DNA of 64,000 bases from the NCBI GenBank assembly GCA_963803115.1, contig CAWDLN010000013.1, positions 62,001 to 126,000 of the forward strand, given 5' to 3'. Under the pieces are notes generated by a model. That model made no database searches, was not told where the DNA came from, and was given only the letters and a program-made list of their open reading frames with translations. Both the position numbers and the translations under genes were made by a program. Below, in pieces: positions 16,381-24,697 of the stretch (positions within the stretch are counted from its first letter, which is position 1; each line of letters opens with the position of its first letter). This stretch comes from DATBGZ01 sp963803115. GTDB taxonomy: Bacteria; Actinomycetota; Actinomycetes; Mycobacteriales; Micromonosporaceae.

Positions 16381-17130
16381 CTAGCGGAACCGGTCGAGCA
16401 GGCTGAGCACGGCCGCCGGGTTCTCGACGTGTGCGTTGTGGCCGAGTCCCGGCAGCGTGAATGTCGGTGCGCCCAACGCACGAAGCTGCTGATCGGTGTT
16501 CATCTGGTCGTGTTCTCCGCGGACGAGCAGAACTCGGGCGGCCGATGCCGCGAGCAGTGCCGGCATGTCCGGCGCACCGACGCCGAACGTTGCGGGATCC
16601 ATGGCGAGTCCCCATTGACCGTCCCGCTCCACGATGCCGGCGTCGATCGCGGCATCGTCGTCGGCCATCAGGCCGGCCAGACCGGAGACGCGTAGATAGC
16701 GTGCCACCGCCTCCTCCCGAGTGGCGAACCAGGTCGGCGGCCTTTGGGCCAAGCCTTGGGCCCGTTGCAGCTCCTCGTCGGTCCACTCGACCTTGATGCC
16801 GAGCCCCACCACTGCGCGGATGTTGAGGAAGCGGCTGCCGGCCAGCGCCAGGCCGACGGCTCCGCCCAGCGAGTGTCCAACCACGAGAGTCGGACTCGCT
16901 GGGTCTACCACCTCCGCGACCGCTGCGGCGAAGCTATCGAAGGTGTACGGCGGCGAGGGTGCCGATCCGCCGTGGCCGGGGAGGTCGGGCGCCACCCACC
17001 GGCCCAGCCACGATCGCGTGAGCAGCGGCCACCACCCCTGCCACACGTCTCCGGTCGCACCGAGGCCGTGCACCAGCACGAGCAGCGGATCTCCGCGGCC
17101 ACCCTGTTGCATCCGCAGCGCAGTGTCCAT
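16381..17130 (-). CDS. Alpha/beta-fold hydrolase
   Basis: The 249-residue protein has PLLVLVHGLGATGDVWQGWW (oxyanion HG), APDLPGHGGS, the nucleophile elbow LVVGHSLGGAVGLALA (Ser in GHSLGG), an acid in LLVRGEHDQM, and the His in GLGHNAHVENP. The triad is complete. No signal peptide is seen, so it is cytosolic. It lies in the same direction as, and upstream of, the acyl-CoA ligase, about 70 bp away, so the two may be co-transcribed. Substrate unknown; a small ester or lactone is typical. Confidence 0.85.
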   Translation of the reverse strand: MDTALRMQQGGRGDPLLVLVHGLGATGDVWQGWWPLLTRSWLGRWVAPDLPGHGGSAPSPPYTFDSFAAAVAEVVDPASPTLVVGHSLGGAVGLALAGSRFLNIRAVVGLGIKVEWTDEELQRAQGLAQRPPTWFATREEAVARYLRVSGLAGLMADDDAAIDAGIVERDGQWGLAMDPATFGVGAPDMPALLAASAARVLLVRGEHDQMNTDQQLRALGAPTFTLPGLGHNAHVENPAAVLSLLDRFR

Positions 17131-17160
17131 GGCCGCAGTCTGCCACCGCTGCCGGTTCCG

Positions 17161-18099
17161 TTAGCGGAACAGCGCGCTGACCGACTCACCATTGTGGATC
17201 CGGCGCATCGCCTCCGCGAAGGCCGGCGCGATCGACAACACCTCCAGCTTGGGAACCCATTTATCCTTGCCAATGGGGACCGTGTTCGTGCAGACGATTT
17301 CGGAGATGTCGGGCTGCGCGTTGAGCCGGTGCAGCGCGTCATCGGAGAACAACCCGTGGGTGCAGGCCACCCGGATGCTGTTGACGCCTTGCTCCCGCAG
17401 GCGGTCCAAGAGCTCCAGCACTGTGCTGCCCTTGGCGATCTCGTCGTCGAGGACGATGACGTCGCGCCCGGCCACGTCGCCGATGATTGAGCTGATGACG
17501 ACGCGGTCGTCGGCGAAGCGCTGCTTCGCGCCCGCGGCCACCGGAACGTCGAGGATCCGGGCGAACGCGGAGGCGGACTTCGCATTGCCGAGATCCGGCG
17601 AGACGACGACGGCGTTGGACAGGTCGTACCGCTGGAAGTGCCGGGCCAGCTCCCGCAACGCATGCAGGTGGTCGACCGGAATGCTGAAGAACGCGTGCAC
17701 CTGCGGCGAATGCAACGTCATCATCAGCATCCGCTCGGCACCGGCGGCGGCGATGAGGTCGGCGACCAGGCGCCCGCCGATCGAGACGCGGGGCGAGTCC
17801 TTCTTGTCCGAGCGGGCGTACGCATAGTGCGGCATCACCACCGTGACCCGCCCGGCGGAGGCGCCGCGGGCCGCGTTGATCATCATGAGCAGCTCGACGA
17901 GGTGCTCCTGGACCGGCGGCACCAATGGCTGGATCAGGAACACGTCCCGCCCGCGGCAGTTCGCTTGGAGCTGGACCTCAATGCAGTCGTTGGCGAACCG
18001 TTCCAGTCGACTGGGATGCAGCGGTACATCGAGGTGCTCACATATCTCAGCGGCCAGTTCCGGATGCGCTGTACCACTGAAGACCGCCATCTCCTGCAC
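17161..18099 (-). CDS. prs: Ribose-phosphate pyrophosphokinase (PRPP synthetase)-like
   Basis: The product begins MAVFSGTAHPELAAEICEHL, then FANDCIEVQLQANCRGRDVF, and has LVPPVQEHLVELLMMINAAR and VTVVMPHYAYARSDKKDSPR (ATP-loop region). It also has VVSPDLGNAKSASAFARILD and VIVLDDEIAKGSTVLELLDR (the PRPP/ribose-phosphate binding loop). This is the whole fold. The loop DDEIAKGST and LQANCRGRDVF differ from canonical bacterial Prs (DDMIDTAGT, VRGxDVF), suggesting a divergent paralogue. GTG 18099 follows GGAGG at good spacing; ATG 18090 is the alternative. Expected reaction: ribose 5-phosphate plus ATP to PRPP plus AMP. Confidence 0.85.
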   Translation of the reverse strand: MQEMAVFSGTAHPELAAEICEHLDVPLHPSRLERFANDCIEVQLQANCRGRDVFLIQPLVPPVQEHLVELLMMINAARGASAGRVTVVMPHYAYARSDKKDSPRVSIGGRLVADLIAAAGAERMLMMTLHSPQVHAFFSIPVDHLHALRELARHFQRYDLSNAVVVSPDLGNAKSASAFARILDVPVAAGAKQRFADDRVVISSIIGDVAGRDVIVLDDEIAKGSTVLELLDRLREQGVNSIRVACTHGLFSDDALHRLNAQPDISEIVCTNTVPIGKDKWVPKLEVLSIAPAFAEAMRRIHNGESVSALFR

Positions 18100-18190
18100 G
18101 TGTTCCTCCGCGAGACCCGGTACCAACGCTGCGGGCAGTACCGCGTCAGGTTACGCTCGCGATGATCCGGCCGGGAGATGGGAAGGTCTC

Positions 18191-18385
18191 ATGGGTACGT
18201 ACGGGGCAACCCAGACACAGCCTCCCAATCGCCAACAGACTCGTGCGGTGGCCGTGCTCGCCGTAACGCTGGCCGCGCTGATCACGCTCTGGATCGTCGG
18301 CGCGTTTCTGCTCATCCGGTACGCGCCCCACCTCGGCGAGTTGCCCAACTCGTCACCCTCGAGTCAGGCACCGGAAGGCGACTGA
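18191..18385 (+). CDS. Small single-pass membrane protein
   Basis: ATG 18191 follows GGGAGATGGGAAGG. The 64-residue product is MGTYGATQTQPPNRQQTRAV followed by one hydrophobic helix (LAVTLAALITLWIVGAFLLI) and a polar tail ending SQAPEGD. This layout, a polar N-tail, one helix and a short outside tail, is common for small actinobacterial membrane proteins. No function is recognisable. It is divergent from prs. Confidence 0.7.
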   Translation: MGTYGATQTQPPNRQQTRAVAVLAVTLAALITLWIVGAFLLIRYAPHLGELPNSSPSSQAPEGD

Positions 18386-18433
18386 TACGCCTTACGCTGG
18401 GCGCGCCCGGGGTCGCACTATCAAGGGATAGCG

Positions 18434-19371
18434 ATGCGACGACGCCTGATGGTTCTCATGGTCCTCGGGCTTGTCGGCTCTATCGGCGCGCTTGCGGCGT
18501 GTGCGAACCCACCGGTGGCGTACCTGCCGCCGACGCAGCCGATCGACGAGGAGCCACTGCTGCACCAACAGGCGGCCGACGCATTGCGCCGCTGGGAAGA
18601 AGCGGTCGCCGCTGCCGGAGGCATGACCGGATTCGTCCCGGTCTCTGATCCGTTGACGATCGTCGGAAACTTCGAACCGGCGATCGCCGACAACGCGAAG
18701 CTTGCCCTAGCCTCCGGGGCGATCGTGATCGCGAACGTGTCGCCCGTTCTTGTCATCCCGGCCGGTAAGGTCGTGTGGGCGGACGGCACGACCCGCCCGG
18801 TGCATACGCTCAGCGTGGCCGAGGCACTAATCGGTATCAACATGCACGAGACGAACGGCCCGCTCTGCGGCGCATGTACGCCGCTTCGCGTCGTGTCGGC
18901 GCAGCCGATCATCGTTCAGGTTGAGACCACGCGCGGGCCTGCGACCGCGCGCCGGCGTGGGAGTTCGGTCTCGCGGGTTCGGCCGTAAAACTGCGTTACG
19001 TGGCTGTCGCCGAGACCGAGGGCATCGAGGTGACTCCTGCGCCGTGGGGCGCTACAGACCCGCCGGTCGGCATCGTCATCTGGCTCGCCGCGGTGTCAAG
19101 GGACGGGCGGCGTCTCACGGTCTTCTTCACCGGCAGCCCCGGTCCGGGCACGATGCCCTGCGGACATGACTACACCGGCGAGGCGGTCGAGTCGAGCACC
19201 GCGGTCGTGGTCATCGTCCGCTCGCACTCTTATCGTGAGGTCCCGCGAGGCGAGGTTTGTCCCTCGGTCGGCTACGACCGCGAGGCGATCGTCGATCTCG
19301 CGGCGCCGTTGGACGATCGCGCTGTGTTGGAGGTCAGGACCGGTACACCGGTGGTCGTCCGCCGGGTCTGA
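18434..19371 (+). CDS. Putative lipoprotein, broken by one frameshift
   Basis: ATG 18434 starts MRRRLMVLMVLGLVGSIGAL with a lipobox ending AACAN (Cys in LAAC), so the mature protein would be lipid-anchored. The first frame carries an N-terminal domain with HQQAADALRRWEEAVAAAGG and GAIVIANVSPVLVIPAGKVV and stops at 18988. About 20 bp before that, a second frame with equally good codon use opens (WEFGLAGSAVKLRYVAVAET) and runs to 19371 with GPGTMPCGHDYTGEAVESST. The two halves read as one roughly 310-residue protein with a one-base loss (or two-base gain) near 18950. I do not recognise the family. Confidence 0.62.
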
Positions 19372-19401
19372 GTCACGCCGGTCTGTGTCTCGGGCGGAGC
19401 G

Positions 19402-19456
19402 TTAACAGGGGACCCTTCCTATACAAGAAGCGCTAAGAAGGGCACCCTCCTTAACT
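19402..19456. repeat. Micromonosporaceae-type intergenic repeat, copy 2
   Basis: AACAGGGGACCCTTCCTATA, then AAGAAGCGC, then TAAGAAGGGCACCCTCCTTA form two related G-rich/C-rich arms. It sits exactly between the convergent lipoprotein gene and the ABC permease gene, so it may act as a bidirectional terminator. Compare 14396-14450. Confidence 0.65.
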
Positions 19457-22218
19457 TAGAGGCGGCGCTCGATCGGGAGGCGCGATCGGGTAAACAGGCC
19501 CGCGCCGAGGATCGCGACGAACGGCGTGATCACGAGCGTCATGAGAAGGGTGAGCCACGGCAACACCACCGGCAGCGGTCCCGCGTCCGGCCACAGAACG
19601 TCATTGCTCTGATTGAGGGCAGTGATGATGGCGATGGCGGCGCCGATGCCGGCCAGCGCACCAAGCACCGAGCCGAGGCCGGCGATCACTCCGGACTGGC
19701 TGAGCGACAAGCCCCGTCGCACGGAGGGCGAGGCACCGACCGAGGCCAATGTGGACAGATCCGCCCGCCCGTCCGCGGCGGCCAGCCCGGTGCCGACGGC
19801 GGCGGCGCCAAGCGTAATCGTGATGGCGGCGCCGATCAGCACCCACAGACGAGGGTCGATCTCATTGGGGAAGCCGCGCTCGACCTGCACGAAACCCTGC
19901 AGCGGTTGCAGCGTCGAGGCCGCCCTCTCCTCCTGCGCCTGGGTCGGCATCTCGTTCGTGCTTGCCACCAGCGTCGCCACCACAGAGGTGAGGCCGGCCT
20001 TGGCGACGGCGCCGGAAGAGACGATGGTCGACCCGGGACCAACGCTCGTGGTGAGCAGGTAACCAGCAAAAGTCATCGTCGTGCTCGACATGCCCGACGA
20101 GGCCGGGCTCTTGACTGTCGCCTGGGCTGGCCCGGAACCATCGTCGGTCGGTGTGAGGATCGACATCGTGACCGTGCCGTGCTCGATGAGGTTCGGGGAT
20201 CGGACCACGACCCCGCCGGCCCGGAGTGTTGCTTGAGCCCTTGCGAGGTCTTCGCCGGTGGCTCCGGTCAGCGCGGCCACGGCGGTACCGTCGTCGACCA
20301 CGCTTCCGTACACGTAGAGAAGGTTCCGGTCGCAGCGCGGATCCGCGGCGGCGGTCTCACGCTCCTCCGTGGACAGTTTGCCGCCCTGTCGAGCCTTCGC
20401 CAGTTGCGGGCAGTCGTCGTGCGGCACCGGCTGCATCTCGCAGCCGTACGGCTGCTTACTTCCGGGCGGGCATCCCAGCCGCCGCACCTGGTGCACGTCG
20501 GTGACCGGCAGGCTCGACCGTACGGCCTGCTCGATGGCGCTGACCGAGACCGCGTGGTCGGGATTGCCGTAGTCGAAGTAGACCTGAACCGTGCCCGTCG
20601 GCAGCTCCTGGTGGTAGTTCTGCCGGTTGAACTCGCGGTTGCTGTCGTAGTAAAGCCCGAGGGCGACGCTGCCCGCGACCGCGGCCATGACCGCCGAGAT
20701 CGCCGGCGCCGCCGCGGCGCGGTTGCGGGCGGCGTCGCGCAGCGCGATCCGCGGCGCCAACGGCAGGATCCGGCCGGCCCGGGCGACGAGGCCGACCAGG
20801 GCTGGAGTGCAGAACACCAGGCCGAGCTCGCCGACGACGAGTCCGGCCAGGATGACCGTGGCGTTCGCCTGCGTCGTACCGGCGACGGTGATGACGCCGC
20901 CGACGGCCACCATGACCACGCCCAAGGCGATCCAGCGCTTCCTGGACCGGGTGATCCCGCGCCGGCCGCTGAGCGCGGCGACGACACTCTGTCGGGCGGT
21001 GATGAACGCTGGGACGAGCGCCGCGAGGACCCCGGTGATGACGGCGAGGGTCGCGATCGCGATCAGCGCGGTGGGGAAGACCCGGTAGCCGCCCGCCCGA
21101 TAGTGGGCGAGCAGTTCCTCGACCCAGGGTCGGGTGACAAACGCCGCCACGATGCCGGCGACAATGCCGACTCCCGCGCCGACAAGGCCGAGAACCACGC
21201 CATCGGCGAGCACGATCCGGCGCACGTGGGCGGGGGTACCGCCGTTGGCGGCGACGAGGGCAAGCTGGCGCTGACGTCGCCGGGCGCTGACCGCGAACGC
21301 CGGGCCGGCGAGGAGCACAATCTCGAGCAGGGCGAGGCCCGCGACGAGAATCACCAGCGCCAGCTGCTCGGTGTCCACCCGGTCCTGGGCCACCAGCAAC
21401 GGCACCTCGCCGTCCGGCGGCGGGTCGACGTACACCGCGCGCGAGGCGATGACCATGCCCAGCCGGTTCAGCCTTACCACCTGGTCCCACGTGATTGGAC
21501 CCGGCGTCCTGACCAGCCAGGCCTCCTCGTTCGTGCGGAACCATTTCTGCAGCGCTTCGGTGTTCGAATCGGGGGCGAAGAGCACGACCTCTTCCAGAAG
21601 TGAAGGGAACTCCACCCGACCGACCACTGTGTACTTCGTGTTGGTGTCCGCGTTGGTGACAGTGCCGCCGATGCCGGCGCCGAGCCGCTGCATCGCCTGT
21701 TCGGTCAGGGCCACCTCCGAGATGGTGGCGGGCGCCCGACCCTCGAGTACGGTCAGGTAGCCCTTGGTGAATGGGCTTCTGGCGTCCACCATGATGGCGT
21801 TCGGCTGCCCGATACCGTCCACTGTGCGCATTCGAACGGAGCCACGTCTCAACGGCAGGGAGGTGCTGCCGGTCGGCAGCGCGGCGAGGAGTTCGGCCTG
21901 CGTGCCTGCCCGGCCGGTATCGGGTCCGCCCGACGGTGATACCCGGGGGTCCTGAGCGTAGAACCCGCCGTACGGATCGGGGTACTGAAGCACGGGCCCG
22001 TGCGACGGCCACTGGATCCGGGCCTCGGTCGCGCCCATGGTCCGATCCGCCTTCTCCGCCCCGGTGAGCGTCAGCATGTCGTAGGTGACCGCCGCGAAAC
22101 TGAGGGCTAGCACGGGAACGGCGATCATCGCGACCACGAGCAGCGAACGGCCGCGGGACCGTTGCGCCTCCCGCCGGGCGATCCGCAGGGCGGTCCGCCA
22201 GGAAGCCAACAGGCTCAT
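19456..22218 (-). CDS. FtsX-like ABC transporter permease (920 residues)
   Basis: The N-terminus SWRTALRIARREAQRSRGRS precedes a first transmembrane helix (LLVVAMIAVPVLALSFAAVT). A large extracellular domain follows, then a FtsX core (LALVILVAGLALLEIVLLAG, then ARRRQRQLALVAANGGTPAH). A second half repeats the pattern near the C-terminus (ADGRADLSTLASVGASPSVR). This is the two-module MacB/FtsX-type permease architecture of actinobacterial exporters. Its ATG overlaps the ATPase stop by four bases. The cargo is unknown; lipids, lipoproteins or peptides are typical. A PadR repressor gene starts the operon. Confidence 0.9.
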   Translation of the reverse strand: MSLLASWRTALRIARREAQRSRGRSLLVVAMIAVPVLALSFAAVTYDMLTLTGAEKADRTMGATEARIQWPSHGPVLQYPDPYGGFYAQDPRVSPSGGPDTGRAGTQAELLAALPTGSTSLPLRRGSVRMRTVDGIGQPNAIMVDARSPFTKGYLTVLEGRAPATISEVALTEQAMQRLGAGIGGTVTNADTNTKYTVVGRVEFPSLLEEVVLFAPDSNTEALQKWFRTNEEAWLVRTPGPITWDQVVRLNRLGMVIASRAVYVDPPPDGEVPLLVAQDRVDTEQLALVILVAGLALLEIVLLAGPAFAVSARRRQRQLALVAANGGTPAHVRRIVLADGVVLGLVGAGVGIVAGIVAAFVTRPWVEELLAHYRAGGYRVFPTALIAIATLAVITGVLAALVPAFITARQSVVAALSGRRGITRSRKRWIALGVVMVAVGGVITVAGTTQANATVILAGLVVGELGLVFCTPALVGLVARAGRILPLAPRIALRDAARNRAAAAPAISAVMAAVAGSVALGLYYDSNREFNRQNYHQELPTGTVQVYFDYGNPDHAVSVSAIEQAVRSSLPVTDVHQVRRLGCPPGSKQPYGCEMQPVPHDDCPQLAKARQGGKLSTEERETAAADPRCDRNLLYVYGSVVDDGTAVAALTGATGEDLARAQATLRAGGVVVRSPNLIEHGTVTMSILTPTDDGSGPAQATVKSPASSGMSSTTMTFAGYLLTTSVGPGSTIVSSGAVAKAGLTSVVATLVASTNEMPTQAQEERAASTLQPLQGFVQVERGFPNEIDPRLWVLIGAAITITLGAAAVGTGLAAADGRADLSTLASVGASPSVRRGLSLSQSGVIAGLGSVLGALAGIGAAIAIITALNQSNDVLWPDAGPLPVVLPWLTLLMTLVITPFVAILGAGLFTRSRLPIERRL

Positions 22219-22958
22219 GCCGGCTCTCCCCGCTCCACAACGAGCAGCGCTTCGGGCCGGTCCAGCGGCCCAGATGTGTCCACAATGGAGCCGTCGCGCA
22301 GGAACACGACCCGGTCGGCCCAGGCCGCGTGCCGGGCCTCGTGGGTCACCAGGACCCCGGCCGCTCCGGCATCCACCCGGGCGCGCATGAGCTTGAGCAC
22401 CGACTCACCGGTCTGCGAGTCGAGCGCACCCGTCGGCTCGTCCGCGAGCACCAGCCGCCGGTCCCCGACGAGGGCCCGTGCGATGGCCACTCGCTGCTGC
22501 TGCCCACCCGACATCTCGTCCGGGAATCGTGGCGCCAACTGGCCCAGCCCCACCTCTTCGAGCGCGGCCAGGGCCGCTCGGCGGGTGCGGCGCAGGCTCA
22601 GTCCGTCGAGCTCCAACGGCAGCCCGACGTTCTCGGCCGCGGTAAGGCTGGGCAGGAGGTTGAGGTCCTGGAAGACGTATCCGACCCGGCGCCGCCGAAC
22701 GGCCGCCAGTGCGCGCCGGCTCAGCCTTCCCAAGACCTCGCCCTCAACGACGACGTCGCCGCTGGTCGGTGCGTCCAGGCCGCCGGCCAGATTGAGCAAT
22801 GTGGACTTTCCCGAGCCGGATGGACCCATCACGGCCACGAGCTCCCCCGCAGCGACCGTCAACGAAACGCCCCGCAGCGCGTGCACGGCCACCTCGCCGC
22901 GACCGTGGATCCGGGATACGTCGCGTAGCTCCAGAACGTATTTCTCGCTCGCGCTCAT
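22215..22958 (-). CDS. ABC transporter ATP-binding protein (MacB/LolD type)
   Basis: The 247-residue ATPase has Walker A GPSGSGKST (about residues 45-53), Q-loop YVFQDLNLLPSLTAAENVGL, signature MSGGQQQRVAIARALV, Walker B RLVLADEPTGALDSQTGE and H-loop VLVTHEARHA. The family pairs with FtsX-like permeases to drive export. It is translationally coupled to both neighbours: its stop overlaps the permease start and its start overlaps the padR stop by four bases. Confidence 0.95.
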   Translation of the reverse strand: MSASEKYVLELRDVSRIHGRGEVAVHALRGVSLTVAAGELVAVMGPSGSGKSTLLNLAGGLDAPTSGDVVVEGEVLGRLSRRALAAVRRRRVGYVFQDLNLLPSLTAAENVGLPLELDGLSLRRTRRAALAALEEVGLGQLAPRFPDEMSGGQQQRVAIARALVGDRRLVLADEPTGALDSQTGESVLKLMRARVDAGAAGVLVTHEARHAAWADRVVFLRDGSIVDTSGPLDRPEALLVVERGEPA

Positions 22959-23545
22959 CGGGCGTTCGACTCCTTCGCGACGCGGCGGGTCGCGCCGCGA
23001 GACGGCTCAGACTCAAGCATTGGTACGGCCTTCGCGTACCGGACCAGGCTTGACTCGCAGTGGTCCAGCCACCGAACCTCCGCCTCGGCCTGGAAGACCA
23101 TGGCCTCCAGCACCAGGTGCCACGCGAGGTCGCTGGTCGGCTCGTTGCCGGCCTTGAGCCGGGTCAGCTCCTGCAACTGGCGCATCGTCGCGGTGCGCTG
23201 GGTCTGAACCACGGAACGTACGTCGACCCCGGGAGTGGTCAGCGCCAGTGCGAGTTTGATAGCCAGCTCATCCCGCGGACGGTCGGCCTGGGCGACGGGC
23301 GTGGCGAACCACAGCGCGAGCTCGGCTCGGCCCTCCGCGGTGATCTCGTACGGCCGCTGCCCCCCGTCGTTTTCCGGCAGCGCCCGTACCGTGCGGTCGC
23401 GCTCGAGCCTGGCGAGCGTGGTGTAGACCTGTCCGATGTTGAGCGGCCAGGTCCCTCCCGTCGCGTGCTCGAACTCGCTGCGGAGCTGGTATCCGTACCG
23501 TGTGCCCCGCTCCAGCAGGGCGAGCAGACCGTGCCGCACGCTCAT
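22955..23545 (-). CDS. PadR family transcriptional regulator
   Basis: The 196-residue protein begins MSVRHGLLALLERGTRYGYQ and has the PadR winged helix (WPLNIGQVYTTLARLERDRT, then GGQRPYEITAEGRAELALWF) and the longer C-terminal Vir-type dimerisation helices of subfamily 1. It heads the ABC exporter operon. A pair of overlapping palindromes 15 bp upstream is the likely autoregulatory operator. Such regulators commonly release DNA when the exported or toxic compound binds. Confidence 0.92.
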   Translation of the reverse strand: MSVRHGLLALLERGTRYGYQLRSEFEHATGGTWPLNIGQVYTTLARLERDRTVRALPENDGGQRPYEITAEGRAELALWFATPVAQADRPRDELAIKLALALTTPGVDVRSVVQTQRTATMRQLQELTRLKAGNEPTSDLAWHLVLEAMVFQAEAEVRWLDHCESSLVRYAKAVPMLESEPSRGATRRVAKESNAR

Positions 23546-23554
23546 GGCTACGCA

Positions 23555-23572
23555 GTATGCATACCAGGTATG
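23555..23572 (-). promoter_or_regulatory. Candidate PadR operator before the ABC exporter operon
   Basis: GTATGCATAC (23555-23564) is a perfect palindrome and overlaps a second one, CATACC-A-GGTATG (23560-23572). The half-site CATAC/GTATG therefore occurs three times in 18 bp, immediately in front of padR and in the only intergenic space shared with the divergent gene at 23638. Confidence 0.65.
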
Positions 23573-23637
23573 TAGCGCCGCAACCCCGATCCTCGCGTTC
23601 TCGCGGAAAGCATCGGCGTTGTGGCTAGCGTCGAACC

Positions 23638-24471
23638 GTGATCGGTGGGCTGATCGCGGCGGCGCTGTCGGCGATCTGCTACGGCGTCGCTTCGGTGCTG
23701 CAGGCGATCGCGGCGCGGCGCACTCCTACGGCCGAACACGTCGACCCGGGCGTGCTGCTCAGGATGCTGCGACAGCTGCCGTACCTGGCGGGCTTGGCGC
23801 TTGACGGAGCCGGGTTCGTCGCCCAGGTGTGGGCGCTGCAGACGCTGCCGATCTTCGTCGTGCAGTCGGCGCTCGCGGCGAGCCTGGCGGTGACCGCGGT
23901 GGTCGCGATTCCGCTCCTCGGGCTGCGGCTCAGCGGTCCACAGTGGACGGCTGTGCTCGGCGTGTGCGCCGGACTCGTCCTGCTCGGCCTCTCGGCGGGC
24001 GTCGAGAATCCCGCCGTACCCTCCGTGACCTTCCAGTTCGCGTTGCTCGGGGCGGTTGTGGTGCTCGCCGGCCTGGGAGCGGTCGCCAACCGACTGGACG
24101 GCGGTGCTCGCGGCATCTCGCTCGGTCTGGTGGGCGGCCTGTCATTTGGCGTGGTCGCGATCGCGGCCCGATCGCTGGAGAATTTCGACCCGCTGCGGCT
24201 GATACGCCAGCCGGCGACCTACGCGATCGTGGCCGCCGGTGTAGTGGCGTTCCTCTACTACTCGATCGGACTGCAGCGGGCCGCCGTCACGACCGTGACC
24301 GCCGGACTGGTCATCGGCGAGACGGTGTTGCCGTCGGTCGTCGGCGTGCTGGTGTTCGACGACCGAACCCGCGCGGGATTCGTTCCGGTGGCGGTGGCCG
24401 GGTTCGTCATCGCCGTCGCGTGTTCGCTGGCGCTGGCTCGGTTCGGGGAGCTGAGCCCAGCGGAGGCGTAG
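23638..24471 (+). CDS. Multi-pass membrane protein, DMT-like
   Basis: The 277-residue product from GTG 23638 has about nine or ten hydrophobic helices: LIAAALSAICYGVASVLQAI, LPYLAGLALDGAGFVAQVWA, LPIFVVQSALAASLAVTAVV, AVLGVCAGLVLLGLSAGVEN and TVTAGLVIGETVLPSVVGVL. Spacing and the paired-half layout recall drug/metabolite transporter or NIPA-like proteins. Substrate unknown. It is divergent from the PadR operon, sharing the operator region, so it may be co-regulated. A perfect hairpin follows the stop. Confidence 0.75.
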   Translation: MIGGLIAAALSAICYGVASVLQAIAARRTPTAEHVDPGVLLRMLRQLPYLAGLALDGAGFVAQVWALQTLPIFVVQSALAASLAVTAVVAIPLLGLRLSGPQWTAVLGVCAGLVLLGLSAGVENPAVPSVTFQFALLGAVVVLAGLGAVANRLDGGARGISLGLVGGLSFGVVAIAARSLENFDPLRLIRQPATYAIVAAGVVAFLYYSIGLQRAAVTTVTAGLVIGETVLPSVVGVLVFDDRTRAGFVPVAVAGFVIAVACSLALARFGELSPAEA

Positions 24472-24477
24472 GCCTTC

Positions 24478-24498
24478 ACGGGACGACCAGCGTCCCGT
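24478..24498 (+). terminator. Hairpin terminator after the DMT-like gene
   Basis: ACGGGACG-ACCAG-CGTCCCGT has perfect 8-bp GC-rich arms and a 5-nt loop and begins 7 bp after the stop. There is no U-tract, as is common in actinomycetes. Confidence 0.65.
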
Positions 24499-24697
24499 CA
24501 CGGCGGGCTCGACCGTACAAATGGGACATAATCCCACGCGATCGCTCGGCGCCGCAAGAAGCTGACGTGCATGTGAAAATTCTATGCAAGACCTTGTGAG
24601 AAGCCGTACGAGCGCTCTATGGTCACCTCACCCTCTTGGCGTCCGCTCCGCCTTGAGCATCGACAGGCGTTCACCTTCTTGAGAGAACGGACACCCG
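24499..24697. other. Upstream region of the GH87-like gene
   Basis: This roughly 200-bp AT-richer stretch has no credible coding sequence and presumably carries the promoter of the secreted glycosidase. I see no clear catabolite or DasR-type operator. Confidence 0.4.

Noticed and set aside
19906..21603. A 565-codon plus-strand frame
   Set aside because: It is antisense to the FtsX-like permease and has no domain-like text.
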